A DNA stretch of 64,000 bases from the NCBI GenBank assembly GCA_037039925.1, contig JAXRKP010000931.1, positions 53,501 to 117,500 of the forward strand, in the 5' to 3' direction. Source of the DNA: Doris montereyensis (lineage: Eukaryota > Mollusca > Gastropoda > Nudibranchia > Dorididae). This document shows, in pieces, positions 49,059 to 58,770 of this stretch (positions are counted from its first letter, which is position 1; each line of letters begins with the position of its first letter). The notes beneath the pieces were generated by a model. It ran no database searches, was not told where the DNA came from, and worked only from the letters and a program-made list of their open reading frames with translations. The position numbers and the translations under genes are program-made.

Positions 49059-49105
49059 CCAAGGCCGTCTATATAGTTATAGGTACACTATATAGACGGC
49101 CTTGG
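49059..49105. repeat. Perfect 18-bp inverted repeat (hairpin)
   Basis: The left arm CCAAGGCCGTCTATATAG (49059-49076) and right arm CTATATAGACGGCCTTGG (49088-49105) are exact complements with an 11-nt loop. The direct repeat GGATTAGCC overlaps both outer edges (49052-49060 and 49104-49112). Confidence 0.95.
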
Positions 49106-49172
49106 ATTAGCCCAATGTACCCTAGGTAGATGGTGGGGCTGCCACCTTGAGACCCCCTACCGGGCCTTTCTA

Positions 49173-49376
49173 TTTTCTGCCAGGGTTAACTCCCTTAGTC
49201 TTTGGTCGGCCAAGACCAGCCTGCCAGACAGCAGGTTGTTATTTTCTGTCAGGGTTAACTCCCTAAGCCTTTGGCCAATCAACACTGGCCTGCAAGGAAG
49301 CATGTTGTTTTCTGTCAGGGTTAAATCCTTTAGCCTTTGGTCAGCCAAGACCCGCCTGCAAAATAGCAGGAGACTC
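49173..49376. repeat. 67-bp tandem repeat, 3 copies
   Basis: Each copy starts TTTTCTGTCAGGGTTAACTC (49173, 49242, 49308) and continues CCTTTGGTCAGCCAAGACC and CCTGCAAGACAGCAGG with variants. Confidence 0.85.
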
Positions 49377-49986
49377 GTGGATGGCGGGGCCCCTTAATCC
49401 CCGTACACGTGTTTACCTGTCCACTGCCCGGGAGAAGGCAACTTAACATAGACAAGTCATGGGATCCAGAGCTTGACATAATAAAAAAGATAGTAGTTTT
49501 CTCTTGTAAATGTGGGTTTATTTTCAAACGAGATGCAATATCTGGATAACCAGGCGTTTAAGGTGGGACAGAAATATCAGGATATTCTGTACGTCATCAT
49601 GATACTTCATTTCAATCAAATGTTTCTCATCTCACCAAGTTCACAAGTGTCGTCGTCGCATATTTGCATAGGAGATGTCTTCACTGTTCTTTACGATGAA
49701 ATTCAATATCATGTTATTTTTACACACTATTCAATTATTAAATCCTTTGTTTCCGCAAGAATGGAGTGTAATCATTCGTAGAGATCTTATACAAGTTTCG
49801 TGCAGCTGTTGTTGCGCTCGGGCTGTGTGACGCGCTGTCCTGTGTCTTTCTTGATTTTGGATATCTGCATGTGAATTTTGCTACTGTCAAATATTAGTCA
49901 ATCAGGTCTCTATGGCCTGCGTGATTACTTCTGTGTTGTTGATCTTCGATGGAGTGAGTAATAATAACATCTCGTGAGCTTGTATC
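49377..49986. other. No gene seen
   Basis: Ordinary DNA between the 67-bp repeat and the minus-strand unrecognised ORF. Open frames show no recognisable features. Confidence 0.4.
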
Positions 49987-50695
49987 TTACTCAAGGCTTT
50001 CACTGTCTGATGTGTGCTGGCTCTCGCTGTGAGTGTCTTCAGTGTCAAATGTGTCACTGTCGCTTTCTGAACCTTCTTGTTCTGTTTTGTTGCTGTGATT
50101 CTCTATATAATCTAGGCTCTTTGATAGCTTTATAGTCTGGGTTTGTTTATGTGTGTTAGCCCTGGGCTTTGGTTCAAAGTTTTTTTTCAATGTTGCTTCA
50201 TTTGATTGTGTTGGAATGTTGTTGGTCCCTTGTGATGTGTTTACGTTCTTTGTCTTCTTGCACACATCTTGATTTAACAATTTTTTTTCAACAATGCCTT
50301 TAGTTGAGTTATCGGTGGCTGGTGTTTCATCTAGCACACTGTGAGAACAGACAGCGCTATCTTGACTGTGTAATGACCTGTTTATCCTTCCTGTGCTAAC
50401 AGTTGCATCTTCTTTTGTTTACAGCAAAATTATATTTTCAGATGTTCTTGCTTTCTCCGACATGCGATAGTTTTGCAATCTAAGGTTATCACGGTGTAAT
50501 TGACTCGGTGACTTCCGTCCAAAGCTGGCAGGAGTCGAATGATGAAACGTTGACACTCACGTGCCATTCATGGCATCAAAACGAAGGACGAGAGTGGTGC
50601 GTTGTTGATTTCAAGCTATTTTGTAAGAGGCGAGTTGAAATTTTCCTATAATCTTGTTGATTCCAGCATTGTCAATAATCCAATAATTGGCATTG
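49987..50695 (-). pseudogene. Unrecognised repeat-borne ORF, inverted copy A
   Basis: The minus strand from about 50695 encodes a degraded N-terminal part (RTTLVLRFDAMNGT, HHSTPASFGRKSPS in pieces), then, after stops, an open frame at 50337-49987 (about 116 codons). That frame is lysine- and asparagine-rich and ends in an acidic Ser/Asp/Glu tail (EGSESDSDTFDTEDTHSESQ). A homologous copy lies at 53603-54790 on the plus strand. No function recognised. It stands upstream (minus sense) of the RTE-like element at 46780-49010, so an ORF1 role for that element is possible but unproven. Confidence 0.5.
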
Positions 50696-50810
50696 CGATG
50701 TCTTATATCCACACAAATACTGGAAATTAAGTGAAAAAGTAAGAGCTAGTCACACCCGGTCTGTCCTGCCAAACCTGAACTCTTTTGAAGACCATCTATT
50801 TACACATAAC
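50340..50810. other. Junction region between copy A and the plus-strand retrotransposon
   Basis: The part to about 50695 is the N-terminal coding remnant of copy A. The rest is AT-rich, with ACTTTTGAAGACCATCT duplicated at 50782 and 50810, just before the retrotransposon. Confidence 0.4.
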
Positions 50811-50819
50811 TTTTGAAGA

Positions 50820-52640
50820 CCATCTGTGTGACAATGACTTCAAGAAAGCTATTAAGGAAATCAAAAGCTGTTCTGGGGGGGGGCGATGAATAGCATGAAA
50901 AAGACCAAAGCATGCCCAATACGACAAATTAAGAATGTCAAAGGAGAAATAATGAAAGAAGACAGCGAAATCAAGGAAACATGGAGAAAGCATTTTCACC
51001 AATTACATAATCCCCCAGAACGAATGAAACAAGGAGTAAAGATTAAATAGTAAGAGTAACAAGTAATCCAGAGCAAATAGCTGAAGATGTAGATATATCA
51101 ATGGAAGAAATCCAAACAGATATAACAAAAGTGAAATCAGGAAAAGCCCCAGGAGTAGATCAAGTTTATCCAGAAATGATTAAAAGCCACGGGAGAGAGG
51201 CTGGCCAACTACTACATGCAATATGCCAACGAGCATGAAAGTCAAAACATGTGCCAGATGACTGGAAAAAGGAACGGTAGTACCAATACATAAGAAAGGA
51301 TCAACTATGGAATGCTCAAACTATAGAGGGATGTCACTACTTAGCGTTCCATGAAAAGTATATGCCAGGATCCTGGAAATGAGACTAATTACAAGAGTTG
51401 AAGATCAGATTGAAGAGCATCAGAGTGGATTTAGACCAGGAAGAAGTGTACAAGACCACATATTTATAATTAGACAAATAATAGAACAATTCCTTGAGAA
51501 AAACATTGACTTGCACCTATGTTTTATTGACTTAGAAAAGGCATTTGACAATGTGAGGAAGGACGAACTATGGCATTCCTTAAAAGAACACAATATAGAG
51601 CAAAATTTAATAGAAGCCAGTAAACGTTTTTACAATAAACCAACATGTGCAGTGAGAGTAGCTGGAAACATATCTGGAGAATTTGATGTTGATATAGGAA
51701 TAAGACACGGTTGTATCATAAGTCCTCTTTTGTTTATCACATTTATGGATTCAGTCGGAAAGGCATCCTCAAAAAGGAAGAAAAAGAATGTAGGCATGTG
51801 GAAGCTCAAACAAGTAAATATATCAATGCTTTCATTTGCTGATGATTTAGTTCTGTTTGGAAAATCAGAAAGTGACCTTCAGTCGAATATCAACATTATG
51901 AACAATGAACTAAATAAAGAGGAATGAGAGTAAATACAAAGAAAACCAAAACAATGCTAGTAACTAGGCAAGCTAAAACACAAAATCTTAAATTAGACAG
52001 GGAGAAATTAAAACAAGTTCAAAGCTACAATTACCTAGGAGTAAAAAGAAAACTAAGAGAAGAAATCAGCCAGAGAATCAAAAAGGCAAGTGCAATATAT
52101 AACGATCTAGGAAAGGCATTTGTAGGTAAGCAAGAATTGTCAACAAAAACCAAAAGGGCAGTATACAATACAATTGATTGTCCTACTTTCTTCTATGGCA
52201 GCGAAACGTGGACCTTAGACCTTAGAATACAGTAGAGTACAGGCAGCTGAAATGAAATATCTAAGAAGAGTAGTAGGGAAAACTAAAAGAGACAAAATCA
52301 GAAACACAACAATAAGAGACCAAACCAAAGCAGATGGCATAAAAACTAAGACTGAAACAAATCAATTGAAACAGTTTGGGCATGTAAACAGAATGAATGA
52401 CAATAGAATAGCTAAATCAGTATACAGTGCTAAAACTCAAGGTAGAAGACCAAAAGGCAGACCTCGGAGAAAATGGGAAGAAGATATAAAAGAGTCATTG
52501 AAGCATAGAAGTTTAACTTTTTTGGCAGGAAACAGAAAATGCCAGGACAGGGCATCCTAGAGAATGATCATCTCGGGCATCTGAACACATACACCAAAGG
52601 GTAGAATGGGAACTGATAAAAGAAAGAAAGAAAGAAATTG
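50820..52640 (+). mobile_element. RTE-like non-LTR retrotransposon, 5' truncated
   Basis: Broken frames cover the linker (KAFKSCSG-type start with a run of nine G at 50876-50884), the reverse transcriptase (51379-51927: HQSGFRPGRSVQDHIF, CFIDLEKAFDNVRKDELW, GIRHGCIISPLLFITFMDS, and catalytic SFADDLVLFG at about 51832), and the C-terminal zone (51924-52560, with YNYLGV, AVYNTIDCPTFFYGSETWTL, and a basic RGRPRRKWEEDI). It ends in (GAAA)n at 52617-52638. Frameshifts at about 51925 and 52236 and stops upstream show it is inactive. It lacks the endonuclease. Confidence 0.9.
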
Positions 52641-53125
52641 TGAATACTCCATTCGGCCCACAATTACAGAACATTAACAATTCATAAACTATACATATAT
52701 AATGTATACATATTATAGATATAAAGCTGACTTTGAACGCTATAAACACGGAAACTACTGCACCCACGACCACCATTAAAAAAAACTTTTTAGATTCTTA
52801 GTGAATAAATTTATTGGATCAAATCAGCATTTGAATTGCTTGGAAAAAAGATTGTTTGCCTGCGTTCGATAAAACTTTTTAGTATTACATGTACTAGATT
52901 CTAGATCTAGATCTAATTTCTCCATCTCCGGTTTGCAACTCAATATCGGGCACTGTTTTAATCTAATAATCGTACTTAATATCACCTGCCCCCGATACAG
53001 TGGTGGTGTCTGAGTTTACCACAGTCAAGGGTCGAGAGATGCAGCTTTACAACACAGATAAAATTATAATCTACTATCGATTCCGGGCATGTTTGAATAA
53101 TAATTATATTTTTGTAATCAATGAC
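52639..53125. other. No gene seen; short duplicate of 53355
   Basis: ATTCGGCCCACAATTACAG (52650) recurs as ATTCCGCCCACAGTCACAG (53370), both followed by AACATTAA, suggesting an unrecognised dispersed repeat flanking the next fragment. Confidence 0.5.
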
Positions 53126-53335
53126 AAACGGAAAGAGGGAGAGAGGTAGACCAACACGACGCTGGACAGACGACACCAGGGACTGGAAAGGTACCTTACA
53201 CTAGATCTAGCAGTGGCGGACGCTGGCAAGGTGGTTCAAAATCGAGACGGCTCTCTCTCACCGTCAAACAGTTTGAGACGCAACGACCTACGAAGGCAAA
53301 GCGAGCCGTTGACGATGATGACAATGATATAGCCT
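53125..53335 (+). mobile_element. RTE-like retrotransposon 3' end fragment
   Basis: The broken frame RGRPTRRWTDDTRDW matches the basic segment near the C-terminus of RTE-like ORF2 proteins, followed by a QWRTLARWF remnant and a GATGATGACAATGAT tail. It is a different copy from the one ending at 52640. Confidence 0.6.
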
Positions 53336-53602
53336 ACTACTGTTATTTAAATGCAAATGAAATACTCTATTCCGCCCACAGTCACAGAACATTAATTTGA
53401 CGTACGGTAAACTTATCATACATTATATAATGCCATGGGTTTGATTTCAGTGTTTATCTAATAGATGTACCGCTTTGTTCCTCAAACTGAGATTTATCAA
53501 GTCAATATTAATAAGGTTCTAAACGAGACATCCGGTTTGGTTACCGAGCAGGCCAGACGTGGGTGATCGAGCTCGCGTTTATTTTATGATTTCAAGTTTC
53601 TT

Positions 53603-54790
53603 TTGTTGTTAAACGACATCAATATGCTACTTAGCGGATTTCCGACGATGTTGGAATGTCTTATCAACAGCATTTTAGAGGAATCTCACCTCTCCTCATT
53701 CAAAGTAGCTGGAAATCAAGGGCGCACTACCCTCGTCCTTCGTTTTGATGGCATGGCCATGAACGAGACGAGTGTGTCGGTGAGTCATCATTCGACTCCT
53801 GCCAGCTTCAGACGGAAGTCACCGAGCCATATACGACGAGACCAACTTAGAAAACAACAACATCATACAAGAGTAACAACGGAGACAACAACAACATCTA
53901 CCAACACGGATTTCATTAAAAACGAAGAAACTGCAAGTGCCGACATTCAATGAACAAACAACAATATGGAGTCAACCCAGAGTAACGACAATGCTACACA
54001 CTCATTCAGTGTGTCAACCATAACATCGCCCCTTGACGATATATCTACAAACATGGACTCTATTGAAAACAAAGAAACCGTAAGTATGACATTCAACGAA
54101 CGAACAACAACAATACGTAGTCAACCAACAGTCAGGACAGTGCTATCCATTCATTCAGTGTGTCAACCATAACATCGCCGCTTGATAACACAACTTTTGT
54201 CGAAAACACAACCAGTGAATCATACAACATAAACGACACGAGAGACAGAAGCGAAATACAATGAAAACATAGATCTACACCTTCCTGACACATCTATCAC
54301 GCCAGACAGCAGGGACGACGGGAAAACCAAGAACATGTGATGAAAACTCAATCATGGAAATCAACATGCTGGTAACAGTAATCACGCACGCCTCGCTGAC
54401 ATGATCGAGGACCTGGATTGTGGTAAAATAAGCGCCGATATCTCAAAAATCGGAAAAGAGACAGGAATGCATATATTTTATTACACAGCCAGATCGCAAC
54501 AACAACATTTTAAAGCTCTTGTTAGACATATTTCAAGGGACACGTGCTACTCTTGCAGAGACTGATGATCTCCTTATTGAGAATTGCGTTCCATATCAAA
54601 GGATAACAAATTTTATCGTCAAGAACAATACAGATGACAGCCCTTATACGAAAATGCGACAACGCCATCTGCGTAATTGGTATGGTGACGAGATCCTCGT
54701 ATAGAAGGACTACGGCTACGGAAAATACTACACCATCATTGAATCTATAAAGCACAATAGAGACGAAACAAGTTCTGGAGCCCATGACTT
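53603..54790 (+). pseudogene. Unrecognised repeat-borne ORF, copy B
   Basis: The first frame (53603-53953, 116 codons) has GFPTMLECLINSILEESHLS, GRTTLVLRFDGM and HHSTPASFRRKSPSHIRRDQ, then Thr/Gln-rich sequence. Later pieces (54401-54560: MIEDLDCGKISADISKIGKE; 54540-54704: ETDDLLIENCVPYQRITNF and RQRHLRNWYGDEILV) are in other frames and look like the rest of the same protein broken by frameshifts. Homologous to the inverted copy A (49987-50695). I recognise no domain. The multi-copy occurrence and Ser/Thr-rich linker suggest a transposon gene rather than a host gene. Confidence 0.5.
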
Positions 54791-55795
54791 GTATATCTTA
54801 TATATATAATATGCCGAACTTTTCAAGTTAACCTTCTCTTATCTTTTGTAATTCTAAGATGATTATCTGCCAGAGTTTTGACTGCTGACTCCTTATGGAA
54901 GTCATTTTATGTTTGCCTTTATTTGCCCTTGATAATGTTTGAAGAATTATTATAATAATATCATTTCCCCACGAATACATGACTAGTTGAAATAATCTCT
55001 TCATGACATAATGTGTTAATTAGATTTGTTAAATAAAAAAAATAAAAAAATAAAAAATATATATATCTATAAATGAAAAAATAAATAGATAAATAAATAA
55101 AAATAAGGTTCAAAGCATGATAAAAAAAAACGATGAAAATTGCGTGACAAATTGACAATCTTTCGTGAAGGGCAGACTGGTCAATATTATCATTGAATGA
55201 TGCCCACAAGCAGAGAATGATAAGAAAGCGTCGTGTGATTATTACTTTTTGAATATCTGTTTTATGGGTAGATCTATTTACAGGAAGCAGCCTGACAAAG
55301 TTATGGTTACTTACTAGGGGTGGGGAGGGGTTGGGAGGTAATTTTTCAACTGGCACAACGTTTAGAGTTTCTTTCTTGCATCTTCGAGATGAACAGTAGG
55401 TTCGTGACAAGATGGTATTTGTGTGCAAATTTCACGATTCAAGTTATACGGTCAAGAGCCAACTATCTACTATAGCTGCACTTTTTTTTCTGATTGAAGG
55501 GGCTGATTTAATATCAATTTATATATACACGCTAGCCTCGCTATACGGTCTTCCGCTAAACCGTCATTCTCGTTTACCACAGCCAGTTCGTCACCGTAGT
55601 ACGGATTAGACATTAACACAGTAATCTAAACGCAATTGCACAACTCATTATACTTGTTATCCGCCAATGATTTGGCGTTGACGCGTTACTAGTGTAAGAT
55701 GCGATTCGTCATACCGCCAAACACGGATCACCATCTTCTTCCCTGAATAGTGAAGCAAGCTGTAAGAACATAGTTTGGTTTGGTCACAGATCACG
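54791..55795. other. No gene seen; very AT-rich
   Basis: A-rich simple sequence at 55028-55110 (AATAAATAGATA-like). Open frames there are compositional. A short G run and C-rich patch around 55310-55340. Confidence 0.45.
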
Positions 55796-57134
55796 GAGTC
55801 AAACATACACACAAAAGTATCAGTCCTCTACGTGTCATGTTTCACAAACATATGCACAAACGTATCAATCCTCTATGTGTCATGTTTCACAAACATATGC
55901 ACAAATGTATCAGTCCTCTATGTGTCATGTTTCACAAACATACACACAAAAGTATCAGTATTCTACGTGTCATGTTTCACAAACATATGCACAAATGTAT
56001 CAGTCCTCTATGCGTCATGTTTCACAAACATATGCACAAAGGTATCAGTCCTCTATGTGTCATGTTTCACAAACATATGCACAAAAGTATCAGTCCTCTA
56101 TGTGTCATGTTTCACAAACATACACACAAAAGTATCAGTCCTCTATGTGTTATGTTTCCAAACATATGCATGAACGTATCAGTCCTCTACGTGTTATGTT
56201 TCCAAACATATGCATAAACGTATAAGTCATCTACGTGTTATGTTTCCAAACATATGCATAAACGTATCAGTCCTCTACGTGTTATGTTTCCAAACATATG
56301 CATAAACGTATCAGTCATCTACGTGTTATGTTTCCAAACATATGCATAAACGTATCAGTCCTCTACGTGTTATGTTTCCAAACATATGCATAAACGCATC
56401 AGTCCTCTACGTGTCATGTTTCACAAACATATGCACAAACGTATCAATCCTCTATGTGTCATGTTTCACAAACATATGCACAAATGTATCAGTCCTCTAT
56501 GTGTCATGTTTCCAAACATATGCATAAAAGTATCAGTATTCTACGTGTCATGTTTCACAAACATATGCACAAATGTATCAGTCCTCTATGTGTCATGTTT
56601 CCAAACATATGCACAAAGGTATCAGTCCTCTATGTGTCATGTTTCACAAACATATGCACAAAAGTATCAGTCCTCTATGTGTCATGTTTCACAAACATAT
56701 GCACAAACGTATCAGTCCTCTATGTGTTATGTTTCCAAACATATGCACAAACGTATCAGTCCTCTACGTGTTATGTTTCCAAACATATGCATAAACGTAT
56801 CAGTCATCTACGTGTCATGTTTCCAAACATACACACAAACGTATCAGTCCTCTATGTGTCATGTTTCCAAACATATGCACAAACGTATCAGTCCTCTACG
56901 TGTCATGTTTCCAAACATACGCACAAACGTATCAGTCCTCTATGTGTCATGTTTCCAAACATACGCACAAACGTATCAGTCCTCTATGTGTCATGTTTCC
57001 AAACATACGCACAAACGTATCAGTCCTCTATGTGTCATGTTTCCAAACATATGCACAAACGTATCAGTCCTCTATGTGTCATGTTTCACAAACATACGCA
57101 CAAACGTATCATTATTCTACGTGTTATGTTTCAC
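55796..57134. repeat. 44/45-bp minisatellite, about 30 copies
   Basis: The unit reads CATATGCACAAACGTATCAG, TCCTCTATGTGTCATGTTTC then (AC)AAA or CAAA. Copies with TTTCACAAACATA are 45 bp and those with TTTCCAAACATA are 44 bp, so the open frames up to 272 codons shift with the mix. Blocks of like units (45-bp to about 56150, mostly 44-bp later) show recent block amplification. Confidence 0.97.
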
Positions 57135-57410
57135 CCCACGCACAAGGGACTCGGTAGTCCAGATGCAAGGTGTCGGCCTCACAACTCAAAGGTTGTGGGT
57201 TTGAGCCCCGCCAACGGTTAACACATGTCCAGTTAGATGGATTGACACCTCGTCCCATCGGAGACAGAGGGTAAAAAGGAGGCCACGTGTGCAGATCACA
57301 TCACTCTGTGTACATTAAAGATCCATTGGCTGTTTAGGAAAAGCAAAATCCTGCCAAATACATTGAGATCAGCGAGTTGTGGATGTGGGTAAATCAAATG
57401 AAAAAACAAC
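57135..57410 (+). mobile_element. SINE, main family
   Basis: It starts GGGACTCGGTAGTCCAGATG, then GTGTCGGCCTCACAACTC, GGTTGTGGGTTTGAGCCCCG (B-box-like), GTCCCATCGGAGACAGAGG, GTGTGCAGATCACATCAC and GTGGATGTGGGTAAATCAAA. It joins the 44-bp array with no spacer. Confidence 0.82.
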
Positions 57411-57944
57411 AGCAAACCCCACGCACATTTCACTACCTTCTCTACTTGATTAGTCAAATATTGACCATTTCCCTGTTTGTAATACTTGTTAAGGTCGTTT
57501 TTTGTTATAATGCCATTCCTTTATTAACGCCAAGTTACCACTACTAGTACAACAGTTTGAAGTATAGCGAGGTTTGCAAGAGTAGATCAGAATGATATTT
57601 CTGCAAAGAATCACAGGAATAATAATATGGTCAAGCGGACAATGCGTGGATGGAAGTGACAGACAAGATACATTTTCTTATTTCTTTGCCTGACGTTTTT
57701 CTTTAACTCGAGAGAATAAGAGTCACGAAGATAATTAATTGATGCATGTAATTAAAGTGATACAGGTATCTAGATCTAGATTCTCTCTATTTCTTAACAA
57801 AACCCCAGTCTCCACAAATGATACCACTGAAGGCAACAACAGGAATTCAATTAAAAAACATCTTTATTGTCGGTAACATCGTACATTGCCATTACAAAAA
57901 GAAACATGCAGATATCACAAACGGAAATAACTTAATAAGTCCTT
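57411..57944. other. No gene seen
   Basis: AT-rich DNA. 57835-57944 resembles the 3' tail sequence next to the left-edge retrotransposon (TTAAGTTATTTCC on the minus strand, with an AATAAAGATG-type end). Confidence 0.45.
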
Positions 57945-58770
57945 ATGGACTTTCCACCGACATTTCAATAGAAAATATTACCAAAATGCTAACTAAGATG
58001 GGATTAAGAATTTAGTCTTTAAAAATCTACAGTTAACAAATAAATATAATACACAATAATATAGAACACATGACACACTGACAATCTTTACCATTCCACA
58101 TCGAAATAAGAATTTTAAATTGATTAAAAAATGTGTTTCAGATCTTAAATGTTCGGGTAATTTGTTCCACGGAACTCCAGCAGCATATTTAAATGATTGT
58201 TTTCCGAAAGCATTGGTTTTAGGTTTAGGGATATTGATTACATTTGTATATCTGAAATTATACCTTCTATTTTTAAATAATATTAAATCTTGGAGACAAG
58301 ATGGTGATAATTTATCCAAAATTTTGAACGTTTCAATGGCCATAGCTCGCATTCGTTTCACTTCCAGGGTTGGAATTTGTGCCACCCCCAAGAGACCTTC
58401 ATATGTATATAAATCTGAGAGCTCGTTCTTGATTTTTTTTCTAATTTCTTTATATTTGATTTCGAGCAGAAGTGCCATGCTAAAGGACAAAAGTTAAAGT
58501 TAGAAAGAATAAACGTATGAAATATAGCTAGATTGTTTAATTTTGAGAGATATCTACCGATTCTCTTCAACCCATTGAATTGTTGAGAGGCCTTGCGGCA
58601 AATTATCTTTATGTGGGCATCACACTTTTAATTGATAATCTATCTCTATTCCTAACAATTTGACAGTTTCTTCACAAGATATAAAGACTGAGTCAATTTG
58701 AAAAATGGGTTTGTTGGAAAATGTTCGTTTGATTAGTGCAAGGGCAAAAGGAAGATACCGATTGGAATAT
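57945..58770 (-). mobile_element. Non-LTR retrotransposon fragment, same family as 1-1650
   Basis: The minus strand reads LKFDAHIKIICRK-type DNA at the high end (58590-58760, partly recognisable), then LAIFHTFILSNFNFCPLAWH and MRAMAIETFKILDKLSPSCL, YTNVINIPKPKTNAFGKQSF and WNKLPEHLRSETHF. It is colinear with 350-1155 of the window, frameshifted and 5' truncated. Confidence 0.85.

Noticed and set aside
49059..49105. Rho-independent terminator reading of the hairpin
   Set aside because: Eukaryotic context, no U tract, no gene ending here.
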